Below, one piece after another: positions 16,001-24,768 of a stretch of 64,000 nucleotides of DNA. Positions within the stretch are counted from its first letter, which is position 1; each line of letters starts with the position of its first letter. The DNA is from Actinoplanes sp. N902-109 (GTDB lineage Bacteria > Actinomycetota > Actinomycetes > Mycobacteriales > Micromonosporaceae), in the NCBI RefSeq assembly GCF_000389965.1, contig NC_021191.1, forward strand, positions 5,023,501 through 5,087,500. The letters are read 5' to 3'. The notes beneath the pieces are model-generated. The model saw nothing but the letters and a program-made list of their open reading frames with translations. It was not told the origin of the DNA and searched no databases. Made by a program: the position numbers and the translations under genes.

Positions 16001-17617
16001 ATGAGCATGCCCCTGCGCACCGGTGAACCGGCCCGGCTCGGCGCCTACGAGCTCGTGGGCCGCCTCGGCAGCGGTGGCATGGGCACCGTCTACCTGGGCC
16101 GGGCAGGCGACGGCCGGCCGGTGGCGATCAAGGTCATCCGGCACGAGCTGTCCTGGGACGACGAGCTGCGCGGCCGGTTCCGCAGCGAGGTCAACCGGGC
16201 CCGGCAGGTGCCGGCCTTCTCGACCGCCGCGGTGCTGGACGCCGACGTCGACCACGACCCGCCCTACCTGGTCGTCGAGTACGTCGACGGCCCCAGCCTG
16301 GCCAAGGTGATCCGCGAGCGCGGCCCGCTCGGCCCGGATGCCCTGCACAGCACCGCGGTCGGCATCGCCACCGCCCTGGTCGCCATCCACGGCGCCGGGG
16401 TGATCCACCGCGACCTCAAGCCGGGCAACGTGCTGCTGGCCCTCGGCGGGGTCAAGGTGATCGACTTCGGCATCGCCCGCCCGATGGAGATGACCAGCCA
16501 GCACACCGGCACCGACCAGATGGTCGGCACGGTCGAGTACATGGCACCCGAGCGCTTCGACTCCGACAGCAGCCGCACGGTCAGCCCGGCGGCGGACATC
16601 TTCGGCTGGGGCGTGGTGCTCGCGTACGCCGCGACCGGGCGCACCCCGTTCGCCGCGCCGTCGCCGCCGGCCACGGCCATGCGCATCCTGACCGAGCCGC
16701 CCAACCTCACCGGGCTCACCGGCTCGTTGCGTGATCTGGTGGCCCGCGCCCTGGCCAAGCGGCCCGAGGACCGGCCCACTGCCCGGGAACTGCTCGACGC
16801 TCTGCTCACCGGCACCGCCCCGGGGCGCGCGCCGGTCCCGGCACCCGCTGCCCCGCCGGCGGCCCGGCCCGTCCCGCGGCCCCGGCAGGCCCCGGGGTCG
16901 ATGCCGGTCCCGCAGGCCTGGCACACCCCGCCGCCGGCTCCGGCCTGGGCCGCCGCGCCGCGCACGCACCCGTCCACCCCGGCCCGGGGCTGGACCCCGC
17001 CGCCCGGGCACCCGGTCTCCTACCAGTCGCAGCGCCGACCGCGCCGGCGGACCCGGGCCTTCGTGGCGCTGATGGTGGCCACCGGCCTGCTGGGCACGGT
17101 GCTCGGCGTGGTGGTGCTGCACGAGCTGGGGACGGCCGTCAACGGCGACGACCGCGGCCCCGGCCCGGTCACCGAGTACAAGGACGTCACCCCGGCCGCG
17201 ATGGTGGAGCTGCTCACCCAGCTGCTGCCGGAGCGCAGGCTGACCAACCCGCGCCGGACCGCGGCGAACACCGTGCAGGTCGGCGTGAGCACCGACGGCG
17301 AGCCCGCCACCGTGACCATCTCGGTCAAGGGCCCCCCGGCGGACGCCGACCGCTACGGCTCACCGGCGGTCAAGGTGTCCCCGGCGGGCTCGGACTGCCT
17401 GAGGAACCGCACCGTCGCGGCGACCTGGGACGACGGCACCGCCGTGCAGGCCGCCCTGGCGACCTGCGTCGTACGCGACGGCAAGAAGGACCCGACGCCC
17501 GCCGCGCTGACCATCGACGAGGCCACCGACCTGGTCTCGGACACCCACTGGGGCACCCGGATGGACGCCACCACCGTCGACGCGGGCGCCGAGCACTACC
17601 CCAGCCTCACCAGTTGA
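16001..17617 (+). CDS. Membrane Ser/Thr protein kinase (Hanks type)
   Basis: The 538-residue product has a kinase domain at about 14-270: Gly-rich loop RLGSGGMG, Lys44 in VAIKVI, HRDLKPGN (Asp138), DFG (155-157) and YMAPERF. It is followed by a Pro/Ala-rich linker, one membrane helix near 348-375 and an extracytoplasmic domain of about 160 residues with two cysteines, unlike PASTA. A -10 box TAGAGT (15985-15990) stands 11 bases before the ATG and no ribosome binding site is seen, so the mRNA is probably leaderless or nearly so. Its kinase domain is very similar to that of the second kinase at 52.7 kb. The 3' end overlaps the convergent SGNH gene by 11 bases. Ligand and targets are unknown. 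Confidence 0.93.
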   Translation: MSMPLRTGEPARLGAYELVGRLGSGGMGTVYLGRAGDGRPVAIKVIRHELSWDDELRGRFRSEVNRARQVPAFSTAAVLDADVDHDPPYLVVEYVDGPSLAKVIRERGPLGPDALHSTAVGIATALVAIHGAGVIHRDLKPGNVLLALGGVKVIDFGIARPMEMTSQHTGTDQMVGTVEYMAPERFDSDSSRTVSPAADIFGWGVVLAYAATGRTPFAAPSPPATAMRILTEPPNLTGLTGSLRDLVARALAKRPEDRPTARELLDALLTGTAPGRAPVPAPAAPPAARPVPRPRQAPGSMPVPQAWHTPPPAPAWAAAPRTHPSTPARGWTPPPGHPVSYQSQRRPRRRTRAFVALMVATGLLGTVLGVVVLHELGTAVNGDDRGPGPVTEYKDVTPAAMVELLTQLLPERRLTNPRRTAANTVQVGVSTDGEPATVTISVKGPPADADRYGSPAVKVSPAGSDCLRNRTVAATWDDGTAVQAALATCVVRDGKKDPTPAALTIDEATDLVSDTHWGTRMDATTVDAGAEHYPSLTS

Positions 17618-18470
17618 TCTTTCCGGGCCAGGTGGCGTCGGCGAGCCGGCCCTGACCCTCCTTGTCCGGGTGGAAGTAGTCGTAGGTGTTGACCAGGTCG
17701 AGCCCGAAACGCACCCGGTGGGCGCTGCCGCCGTCGTACCGGCACCGCTCGCCGTATGCCGCGCAGGCCCGTTCGAGCTGGTCGTTGTAGGCGTCCACGC
17801 GGTCCTGCACCCGGTGCCGGCGCTGGACGTCGGCCGCCTTGGTCGAGGTCGGGTCGGCCAGCAGCGACGGGCAGATGTGCGCGTGGGTCCACACCCGTAC
17901 GGCGTTGCTGTCCGCATGGCCCAGGTCCCACAGCCGGTACATGTCCGGGATGCTCGCCACCAGGACGCGCGATTCGGGCAACCCCTTCTTGAGCCGGGCC
18001 AGTCCCTTGTCGACGCGGGACCGGAAGGTCTTCACCGCGGTCATGCCGGACACCGACGGGGCGCACGCGTCGTTGGCGCCGATCAGGATCGTCACGTACT
18101 CCGCCCCGGCGTTCACCGCCGAGGAAGCCTGCCCGGCCAGGTCCGCGGCGTCCGCGCCGGGCACCGAGAAGTTGCGGGCATGCCCCTTGATCTTCGGGTT
18201 CTTGGCCAGGATGCGCTGGTACTGGCTGTTCACGCCGGCCGCTCCCCCGGTCGCCCAGGAGTTGCGGCTGCACGCCACGTACACCCCGCAGCTGCCGTAG
18301 CCGGCCGTGATCGAGTCACCCAGGGCCGCCATGGACGACGGATAGCCGGGCTTCGGCTTGGGCTTCGCCGTGCTGCCCGAGGATCCGGGCGTCGCGTCCG
18401 CCCCGTCACACGCCAGGGCGAACACACCGAGCACGACCAAGGCGACGAGCTGCCACCGGCGTCGGATCAC
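17607..18470 (-). CDS. SGNH/GDSL-family hydrolase lipoprotein
   Basis: The 287-residue product has a lipobox ending at Cys21 (VFALAC), a Lys/Pro linker, then the SGNH motifs: GDSITAGYG with nucleophile Ser53, the Gly of block II in VPGADAADL, GAND of block III and DYFHPDKEG containing the Asp-x-x-His pair of block V. Members act as esterases on lipids or acetylated polysaccharides, at the outer surface in this case. The substrate is not evident. It converges on the kinase gene and overlaps its last codons; no partner genes lie upstream. Confidence 0.9.
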   Translation of the reverse strand: MIRRRWQLVALVVLGVFALACDGADATPGSSGSTAKPKPKPGYPSSMAALGDSITAGYGSCGVYVACSRNSWATGGAAGVNSQYQRILAKNPKIKGHARNFSVPGADAADLAGQASSAVNAGAEYVTILIGANDACAPSVSGMTAVKTFRSRVDKGLARLKKGLPESRVLVASIPDMYRLWDLGHADSNAVRVWTHAHICPSLLADPTSTKAADVQRRHRVQDRVDAYNDQLERACAAYGERCRYDGGSAHRVRFGLDLVNTYDYFHPDKEGQGRLADATWPGKINW

Positions 18471-18586
18471 CGGGTCCCCCTCTGCTCTCCACGACTACCG
18501 GAAGTCATGACAGAAGCACACTAGGCCACAAATTTACCTCAAGGACAGCTCAAGCCCGCCAGTTGAACGCCGATGTACCCGGCGTG

Positions 18587-20827
18587 ATGAACCAGGCGAC
18601 CGCGTTGCGCGGGTGGCTGCCGGCCGGTGGTGGTCTTCGGGACGAGGACTGGGTCCGCCGCCACCGGCTGCTCACCATGATTCTCGCGGCCTGCGTGGCC
18701 GGGCTGACCGGCTTCGGCACCTTCCAGGACGGGCTCGACCGGTCCTGGCTGGTCACCGTGCTGTTTATCCTGCCGTGCGTGGTGGCCGCCTGGACCCTGC
18801 CCTACCGCCGGGTCGCCTCGGTGTGCGTGGCGTTCGGCTTCACCGCGGCATGCGGCGGCTTCGTGTCGATGGCGCACGGCCTGACCGAGGCGCACTTCAG
18901 CTTCTTCATCGCGGTGGCAGCGCTCGCGCTGTACCGCGACTGGGCGCCGTTCGGTGTGTTCCTCATCACTACCACGCTGCACCACGCCGTGTTCGGCATG
19001 ACCGTCAGCAACCGCACGTACGACCACCACAGCGCGATGAACCACCCGTGGCTGTGGGCGGTGCTGCACGGCGTGGCGGTGCTCATGGCCGCGGCGTTCC
19101 AGGTCGTCGCGTGGCGGCTCAGCGAGTTCGAGGAGCAGCGCGCCCAGGACAACCTCGACGACAGCCAGGCCCAGCTGAGCATCGCGTTCGACGAGACCCC
19201 GGTGCCCACCGTGATGATCGGGCCGGACGGCAAGCTGCTGCGCACCAACGCCGCCTACCGTGCCTGGCTCGGACTGCCCGACGACCTGCCGGCCGGGTTC
19301 AGCGTCACCGACCTGCCGCTGACCGCCGTCGGCACCGACCTGGACAACGTCTTCGAGAAGCTGCGCGACGCCCGCACCCCGGTCACCATCACCGAGCGCT
19401 ACTGGCGCCACGACAACGGCTCGCTCATGTGGGTGGAGACCCACGGCACCAGCCTGTACGACCGCGGTGGCCGGCTGCGCGCGATCTTCGTGCACTGCAT
19501 CGACGTGACCGTCACCCGCGAGCACGAGGCCGCGCTGCAGCACCGCGTCGAGCACGACCCGCTGACCGGACTGCTCTCCCGCACCGGCTTCGAGCAGGGC
19601 CTGGCCGCCATGCTCGACGGGCGCCCGCTCCCGGCCAGCGTGCTCTACCTGGACGTGGACCGGTTCAAGTCGATCAACGACAGTTCCGGGCACGCCGCCG
19701 GTGACGAGGTGCTGCGGGCGCTCGCCCGCCGGCTGACCGCCGCGGTGCCGGCCGGGTCGCTGGTGGCCCGGCTCGGTGGTGACGAGTTCGTGCTGGCGCT
19801 GCCGCTGCCGCCGGACGCGGGCCACGCCGCCGGAAAGACCCTGATCGCCGCGATCGCGGAGCCGCTGGAGATCGACGACAGCCGGATCCAGCTGTCGGTC
19901 AGCATCGGCCTGGCCCCGGCCCGCGGGCGCGCCGAGGCCGAGCACGCCGTGCTCGCCGCGGACACCGCCATGTACGCCGCCAAGCGTGCCGGGGGCAACC
20001 GCATCGAGGTCTTCAGCGACCAGATGCGGGTGGCCGTGCAGGACCGGATCACCGCCGAGGCCCGGCTGCGCAACGCGCTCGACGGCAACCTCGACCACAC
20101 CCTGCCGGTGTGGTTCCAGCCGATCGTCGCCGGCGACGGGCGGATCGTCGGGGCCGAGGCGCTGGTGCGGATGCGCACCCCGCAGGACCAGATCCTGGCG
20201 CCCGGCCACTTCATCGCCGCCGCCGAGGAGACCGGCCTGGTCGTCCCGCTCGGCGAGCACGTGCTCACCTCGGCGCTGCGCCACCTGCTGGCCTGGCACC
20301 ACGAGCTCGGCTACGTGTCGGTGAACGTCAGCCCGCGGCAGCTGTCCGAGCCGGGATTCGTACCCATGCTGCGGGACCTGCTGGACCGTGTCCCGCAGCT
20401 GGACCCGGCCCGGCTGGTCCTGGAGATCACCGAGACCGCGGTGCTGGCCACCTCGGTCGACCTGCAGGCCCGGCTGCACGCGATCAAGGCGCTCGGTGTG
20501 CGCATCGCCCTGGACGACTTCGGCACCGGCTACAGCTCGCTGACCTGGCTGCAGTCGGTCCCCGCCGACATCGTCAAGCTGGACCGCTCGTTCGTGGCCG
20601 GCCTGGCCAGCGACCCGAGCAAGTCGTCGATCATCTCGGCGGTGCTGTGGCTGGCGCAGTCGCTGGGCATGACCACGGTCGCCGAGGGCGTGGAAGACCT
20701 CGACGACTGGCAGACCCTGTGCAACCTGGGCTGCCCGGCGCTGCAGGGCTACTACTTCAGCCGCCCGCTGCCGGCCGGGGAGTTCGACGCCATGCTGCGC
20801 CGCGGGGCCGAACTGGTGCCGGCCTGA
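18587..20827 (+). CDS. Membrane GGDEF-EAL protein with PAS domain (c-di-GMP turnover)
   Basis: The product is about 746 residues. It has a membrane part with roughly five helices (about 25-180), a PAS domain (about 195-315, FDETPVPTVMIGPDGKLLRTNAA), then GGDEF and EAL domains. The GGDEF motif is intact at 397-401 and EAL is intact at 524-526. DDFGTGYSSL and the later ETGLV/NVSPRQ segments are also complete, so both cyclase and phosphodiesterase activity are possible. A TTG at 18563 and a GTG at 18584 are alternative starts and no clear ribosome binding site decides. It probably changes c-di-GMP in response to a membrane or small-molecule signal. The degenerate relative at 27 kb may share its pathway. 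Confidence 0.92.
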   Translation: MNQATALRGWLPAGGGLRDEDWVRRHRLLTMILAACVAGLTGFGTFQDGLDRSWLVTVLFILPCVVAAWTLPYRRVASVCVAFGFTAACGGFVSMAHGLTEAHFSFFIAVAALALYRDWAPFGVFLITTTLHHAVFGMTVSNRTYDHHSAMNHPWLWAVLHGVAVLMAAAFQVVAWRLSEFEEQRAQDNLDDSQAQLSIAFDETPVPTVMIGPDGKLLRTNAAYRAWLGLPDDLPAGFSVTDLPLTAVGTDLDNVFEKLRDARTPVTITERYWRHDNGSLMWVETHGTSLYDRGGRLRAIFVHCIDVTVTREHEAALQHRVEHDPLTGLLSRTGFEQGLAAMLDGRPLPASVLYLDVDRFKSINDSSGHAAGDEVLRALARRLTAAVPAGSLVARLGGDEFVLALPLPPDAGHAAGKTLIAAIAEPLEIDDSRIQLSVSIGLAPARGRAEAEHAVLAADTAMYAAKRAGGNRIEVFSDQMRVAVQDRITAEARLRNALDGNLDHTLPVWFQPIVAGDGRIVGAEALVRMRTPQDQILAPGHFIAAAEETGLVVPLGEHVLTSALRHLLAWHHELGYVSVNVSPRQLSEPGFVPMLRDLLDRVPQLDPARLVLEITETAVLATSVDLQARLHAIKALGVRIALDDFGTGYSSLTWLQSVPADIVKLDRSFVAGLASDPSKSSIISAVLWLAQSLGMTTVAEGVEDLDDWQTLCNLGCPALQGYYFSRPLPAGEFDAMLRRGAELVPA

Positions 20828-20849
20828 GCGGGCCACCGGCCGGCTGACC

Positions 20850-20892
20850 GTTGCCCCGCAACGGCCATGCCGGTTGATACGGCATGGCCGTT
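20850..20892 (+). promoter_or_regulatory. Overlapping hairpins across the acyltransferase start codon
   Basis: A perfect 13-bp inverted repeat (AACGGCCATGCCG at 20860-20872 with its complement at 20880-20892, 7-base loop) contains the ATG of the next gene in its right arm. A second small hairpin (GTTGC 20850-20854 with GCAAC 20858-20862) shares three bases with the left arm, so the two cannot form together. There is no U-run. It may terminate the preceding transcript or block translation of the acyltransferase. Confidence 0.55.
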
Positions 20893-22020
20893 CTGCTCAC
20901 GCCCCAGCAACGCCGGACCGCACCGGCCGCACCGCCCGCCCGTCCCGGCCGGATCGCGATCCTCGACGGACTCCGGCTGGTCGCCGCGCTCCTGGTGGTG
21001 GGCTACCACTTCGTCGCGTACGACCGGGGCGCGGTCAAGCCGTGGGGGACGACCGCCGGGCACGCTTTCCCGGAGCTGGCCGGCCCGCTGTCGTACGGCT
21101 GGCTCGGGGTGGAACTGTTCTTCCTGATCAGCGGATTCGTGATCTGCATGAGCGCCTGGGACCGCACCCCCGGGCACTTCCTGCGCTCGCGGGTGGTGCG
21201 GCTGCTCCCGGCATACTGGGCGGCGGCGCTGCTGACCGTCGCGGTGCTCACCCTGTGGCCGCTGGTGCGCGATCCCCTCGGCCCGAGCGACCTGCTGGTC
21301 AACCTGACGATGCTGCAGGAACCCCTCGGGGTACGCTCCGCCGACGCCGTGTACTGGACCCTGTGGGTGGAGGCGCGCTTCTACCTGCTGTTCGCCGTGC
21401 TGATCTGGCGCGGGCTCACCGTGCGCAGCGCCACCCTGTTCGGCGGCGCCTGGCTGGTCGCCGCGGCCTTCGCCACCCAGGCCCACCTGCCGCTGCTCGA
21501 CGCGATCGTCATGCCCGCGTACGCGCCGTACTTCGTGGCCGGCATCGCCCTGTTCCTGATCCACCGCACCGGCTCGCACCCGTTCCTCTGGGGCCTGACC
21601 GCGGTCGCCTACCTGCTGGCCCAGCACCACATCCTGATCCAGACCCAGCACGTGGCCACCGGCGTGCTGGGCCGCCCGCTCCCCGCCTGGCCGGCGTTCA
21701 CCCTGCTCACCGCCATGTTCGCCAGCATGGCCCTGGTCGCGACCGGCCGCCTCGACAGGATCCGCCACCGCTGGCTCACCGTGGCGGGCGCGCTGACGTA
21801 CCCGCTGTACCTGCTGCACGAGTACATCGGCTGGACCCTGATCGCCGCGCTGCACCCGGCCCTCGGCCGCTACCCGACCCTCGCCCTGGTCGTCACCATC
21901 GTGCTGGCGGCGGCATGGCTCATGCACCGCTACGTGGAACGACCGGCCGCACGCCTGCTCCGGGATCGGCTGGGGCGTCCGCTGCCCTCCGCCACCCCGT
22001 CCGGCCCGGAGACCAGATGA
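20884..22020 (+). CDS. Acyltransferase family 3 membrane protein
   Basis: The 378-residue product has about ten membrane helices. The N-terminus reads IAILDGLRLVAALLVVGYHF, with the family His near residue 40, and GWLGVELFFLISGFVICMS follows. Both are hallmarks of the OafA/YrhL acyltransferase-3 family. The protein ends with HRYVERPAARLLR. These enzymes move acetyl or other acyl groups onto surface sugars, glycolipids or antibiotics. Lys/Pro-rich cytoplasmic tails flank the helices. The SGNH lipoprotein two genes upstream could remove such groups, but nothing links them directly. Confidence 0.9.
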   Translation: MAVLLTPQQRRTAPAAPPARPGRIAILDGLRLVAALLVVGYHFVAYDRGAVKPWGTTAGHAFPELAGPLSYGWLGVELFFLISGFVICMSAWDRTPGHFLRSRVVRLLPAYWAAALLTVAVLTLWPLVRDPLGPSDLLVNLTMLQEPLGVRSADAVYWTLWVEARFYLLFAVLIWRGLTVRSATLFGGAWLVAAAFATQAHLPLLDAIVMPAYAPYFVAGIALFLIHRTGSHPFLWGLTAVAYLLAQHHILIQTQHVATGVLGRPLPAWPAFTLLTAMFASMALVATGRLDRIRHRWLTVAGALTYPLYLLHEYIGWTLIAALHPALGRYPTLALVVTIVLAAAWLMHRYVERPAARLLRDRLGRPLPSATPSGPETR

Positions 22021-22163
22021 CGCTGCAGCGTCCGATCTTTCGCCGATCGGCCTCGGTGGTTGTCGCCGCGCCGGCCCGCGAGCCCAGCCGGGCGGGGCAT
22101 CGTCGCCGCCGGCTGCGGCCGCTGTCACGCACATGCGGACCGTCCCGCGCGGCGGCGCAGCCG

Positions 22164-22190
22164 CAAGTGACTAACCAGTTGGTTGCTCGG
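22164..22190. repeat. 27-base palindromic repeat, copy 1
   Basis: The core ACTAACCAGTTGGT is a near-palindrome. The whole 27-base segment recurs at 22508-22534 with only two substitutions. The symmetry resembles a TetR- or MarR-type operator. Confidence 0.65.
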
Positions 22191-22507
22191 GCTCCGACGG
22201 CGGGTGTCGGCTGCACCGCGGCGATCACCACCGGGTCGACGTGTGCTGCGGCTGGCTATGAGCCGCCCGGCGGTCGCCGACCTGTCCCATGGCGACGCCC
22301 GCCGATGGCCGCCGGCCGGTCGCCGTCCTTTCCAGACCCGTCATCCGGACTGCGGCGTGCACGCGCCGGTTCAGGATCGCAGTCCCCATTCCTGGCTGAC
22401 GACGGCCTGCGGGCCTTCCCGGATGTCCATGGCGCTTCGACTTGGGGGCCGACACCAACGTGCAGGAGTCCCCCACCGCGCTCCCGAGAAGGCGGCGCGG
22501 CGTCCTT

Positions 22508-22534
22508 CAAGTGACTAACTAGTTAGTTGCTCGG
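22508..22534. repeat. 27-base palindromic repeat, copy 2
   Basis: The core ACTAACTAGTTAGT (22514-22527) is a perfect 14-bp palindrome. Both differences from copy 1 lie in the core, at symmetric positions, so symmetry is kept better here. No regulator gene is adjacent. Confidence 0.65.
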
Positions 22535-22832
22535 AGCGGACGGGTGGCGGCGGGGCGCAAGCCGCAGGGCAACCCCCGACCGCACCGCCGCGCACGGGCC
22601 CCGGCCGCTGCGGGACCGCCCGGCGGGCACTGGGCCGAAGCGCGCCCGCCGCGACCGGCAGGGACCACGATCTCGGGCCGGCGCGGGACCGCCATCCGCC
22701 GCGGGACCGCCCGGTCAGGGCTGGGCCGGTCAGGGCTGAGCCGGGCGGGGCTGAGCCGGCCAAGGCAGGGCCGCGGCGCGACCGCCGCGACCGGCAAGGA
22801 CCATGTCCACCGGCCGGGGCGGGATCGCAGGG

Positions 22833-23480
22833 CTAGGTTCTGTTTCGTAGATCAAGGCCGTCGGGGACGGAGCGGAGCCAGTCGAGCACTTCGACCAGGT
22901 CGAGGGTGGCCTGGAAATGGGCGCCCAACTTGTCATAGCGGGTCGCCGGGCCGCGCCAGTGCTTACGGCGGTTGAAGCCGCGTTCGACCTGGTTACGGCG
23001 TTCATAGGCGACCAGGTCGAACGCGGGTAGCCGGCCACCGTCGCGGCCCTTATGCAGCCGGCTGGCGATCTGATCGCGCGGCTGCGGGATCGTCGTGGTG
23101 ACACTATGTCCCGCAACGCTTGACGGTTGGCCCGTGACGAAGAGGCCCGCTCGCCGGTTAACGAGTTCGGACGCTTGCGCGGACGGCCCGGTCCGGGCGG
23201 GCCACCCGAACCTGATCGAGCAGCGGGTTCAACTGCTCAGTGTCGGCGGCCCGCCCCGACGTGATCGATGTCGTCATCGAGTTCGGCCAGGATGACGACC
23301 TGGGCTCTCAGTCATGCCCAGGTCCCGTCGGCCACCCATCGACGGAACCGCTGATACGGCGTTCCGGGGTCCGTAGCGTTCGGGCAGGGCCCGCCACGGT
23401 GAGCCGGTGCGCTTGACCCAGCAGATCGCGTTGATCACCTGCCGGTGATCACGCCACCTGCGTCCTTGGACAGGCGTGCC
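22833..23480 (-). pseudogene. IS5-family transposase, frameshifted and internally deleted
   Basis: The N-terminal part is readable near 23330-23470 (RRWRDHRQVINAICWVKRTG, then SPWRALPERYGPRN), the DUF4096-type start of IS5 transposases. The frame then breaks and stops appear. The C-terminal part is readable at 22835-23060 (YERRNQVERGFNRRKHWRG, with the catalytic Glu, then RYDKLGAHFQATLDLVEVL), ending with the stop at the IS border. The middle, which should carry two catalytic Asp residues, is largely lost. It cannot encode an active enzyme. Confidence 0.8.
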
Positions 23481-23527
23481 ACACCCGTTCAACGATCGAC
23501 ATCCGTGATCCGAGAGACAGAACCTAG
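22833..23527 (-). mobile_element. Inactive IS5-family insertion sequence remnant
   Basis: The ends are inverted: CTAGGTTCTGT at 22833-22843 and ACAGAACCTAG at 23517-23527. CTAG stands at both borders and may be the target duplication. The interior is about 690 bases, shorter than complete relatives of roughly 830-850 bases. Its transposase is broken (see the pseudogene entry). A fragment of the same family end recurs near 58.5 kb. Confidence 0.8.
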
Positions 23528-23649
23528 CGGTGGGCCGGGGCGCGCACGCCGTCGGAGGTGGGCTTCCAGTCGGCGCTGTCGCGCGTGTCGGCGACCCAGC
23601 CGGCCGCCGAGATGAGGGCGATGAGCAGGAAGAACAACAGGATTGCCAT
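23524..23649 (-). CDS. Small single-span membrane protein
   Basis: The 41-residue frame starts at ATG 23649 with GGAAAGGG about 12 bases upstream. MAILLFFLLIALISAAGW is a membrane helix and the rest (VADTRDSADWKPTSDGVRAP) is polar. Short proteins with this helix and a DTRDxADWxPTxDG tail occur in actinomycetes as far as I recall; the function is not known. The TAG stop lies within the CTAG border of the insertion sequence, so the original C-terminus may have been replaced. Confidence 0.55.
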   Translation of the reverse strand: MAILLFFLLIALISAAGWVADTRDSADWKPTSDGVRAPAHR

Positions 23650-23767
23650 GGTGACGACACCCTTTCCGGCTGGAGCGGAGCAGTTCGTGCCGGTGGCCAC
23701 CGGGGTTGTCATCCATCAGTGTGCGACCGCGCGGAGCGCCGGACCAGTGGCAGGGATGCCACTCGTC

Positions 23768-23796
23768 TTCAAAATCCTGCCAACCAGCTCTAGGCT
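23768..23796 (+). promoter_or_regulatory. Promoter of the AraC-type gene, leaderless
   Basis: TTCAAA (23768-23773) and TAGGCT (23791-23796) are 17 bases apart. The predicted transcription start is the A of the ATG at 23803, and there is no ribosome binding site. Confidence 0.55.
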
Positions 23797-23802
23797 GGCG
23801 GC

Positions 23803-24768
23803 ATGTTGCGCAAGGTGGCCGTGATCACCGTTGAGCCGACGGCGGTGTTCGAGCTCGGGGTGCTGTGTGAACTGTTCGGCGTGGACCGCACCGATGACGG
23901 GCTGCCCGCGTACGAATTCTCGGTGTGCAGCGTGGGCGGGCGCCCGGTCCGCACCCAGGCGGGGTTCACCATCTCCCCCGGCAGTGACCTGGCCCCGGCC
24001 GAGGAGGCTGACCTGGTCGCCATCGTGCCGAACAACATCGCCGGGGTGCCGGCCGAGGCGCTCGGGGTGCTGCGACGGGCCGCCGCCCGGGGCGCGTGGG
24101 TGATGGGGGTCTGCACCGGCGCGTTCGCCCTGGCGCAGGCCGGGTTGCTGGACGGGCGGCGGTGCACCACGCACTGGCGGCACGCCGACCGGTTGATCGC
24201 CGAGTATCCCGCCGCGGTGGTCGATCCCGATGTTCTCTACGTGGTCGACGGCACCATTCTGACCAGCGCCGGGACCTCCGCCGCGGTGGACTGCGGGCTC
24301 AACCTGATCCGGCAGGAGCAGGGGGCCGAGGTGGCGCGCAAGATCGCCCGGCGGATGGTGGTGCCGCCGCACCGCGACGGCGGGCAGGCCCAGTTCATCG
24401 AGACGCCGGTGCAGGCGGTCGACTGTTCCACCCTGCAGCCCCTGCTCAACGAGGTGATGGAGAGCCTGGACCGGGAGCACACCGTGGAGAGCATGGCAGC
24501 GCGGGTCCACATGGCGCCGCGCACGTTCGCCCGCAAGTTCCGGGCCGAGACGGGGGCGACGCCGCACGACTGGCTGACCGGGCAGCGGGTGCTGCTGGCC
24601 CGGCGGCTGCTCGAGGAGACCGGGCTGGGTATCGACGCGGTGGCCATGCGGGCCGGTTTCGGCAGCGCCGCCACCCTCCGCCATCATTTCGGGCTGCGGC
24701 TGGGGACGACGCCGCAGGCCTATCGGGCGACGTTCCGGGACAGGTACGCCACGAGCGCCGCGTCCTGA
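23803..24768 (+). CDS. AraC-family regulator with DJ-1/PfpI-like sensor domain (FtrA/GlxA type)
   Basis: The 321-residue product has an N-terminal glutamine-amidotransferase-like domain (about 1-190) with the nucleophile-elbow remnant GVCTGAFALAQAGLLDGRR, followed by TTHWRHADRL. The C-terminal domain (about 220-315) has two AraC helix-turn-helix motifs: SMAARVHMAPRTFARKFRAE, and IDAVAMRAGFGSAATLRHHF. It probably senses a small nitrogenous or reactive molecule and activates transcription. No obvious target gene follows; its 3' end overlaps the convergent membrane-protein gene by 49 bases. The start is fixed by a promoter that predicts a leaderless message. Confidence 0.93.
   Translation: MLRKVAVITVEPTAVFELGVLCELFGVDRTDDGLPAYEFSVCSVGGRPVRTQAGFTISPGSDLAPAEEADLVAIVPNNIAGVPAEALGVLRRAAARGAWVMGVCTGAFALAQAGLLDGRRCTTHWRHADRLIAEYPAAVVDPDVLYVVDGTILTSAGTSAAVDCGLNLIRQEQGAEVARKIARRMVVPPHRDGGQAQFIETPVQAVDCSTLQPLLNEVMESLDREHTVESMAARVHMAPRTFARKFRAETGATPHDWLTGQRVLLARRLLEETGLGIDAVAMRAGFGSAATLRHHFGLRLGTTPQAYRATFRDRYATSAAS

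Larger units (their letters stand above)
22021..22832. other. Gene-poor stretch
   Basis: I find no convincing gene in these 812 bases. Open frames exist but have no family signature or ribosome binding site. The region holds the two long palindrome-bearing repeats listed separately, and a repeated GC-rich phrase (CGCCGCGACCGGCA and flanks) near 22645 and 22782. It ends at the left inverted repeat of a dead insertion sequence, so it is probably remodelled sequence. Confidence 0.6.

Noticed and set aside
20752..22134. Long antisense frame over the acyltransferase gene
   Set aside because: It has Gly/Arg/Gln-rich residues with no motif, while the plus strand carries a complete acyltransferase-3. 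This is a shadow caused by high G+C.
22225..22530. A small protein gene between the two 27-base repeats
   Set aside because: Both strands have open frames of 80-110 codons, but none has a ribosome binding site, a domain or sensible residue composition.
22833..23527. A composite transposon joining the IS remnants at 22.8 and 58.5 kb
   Set aside because: The 35 kb between them contains ordinary chromosomal genes with matching composition, and both remnants are broken.
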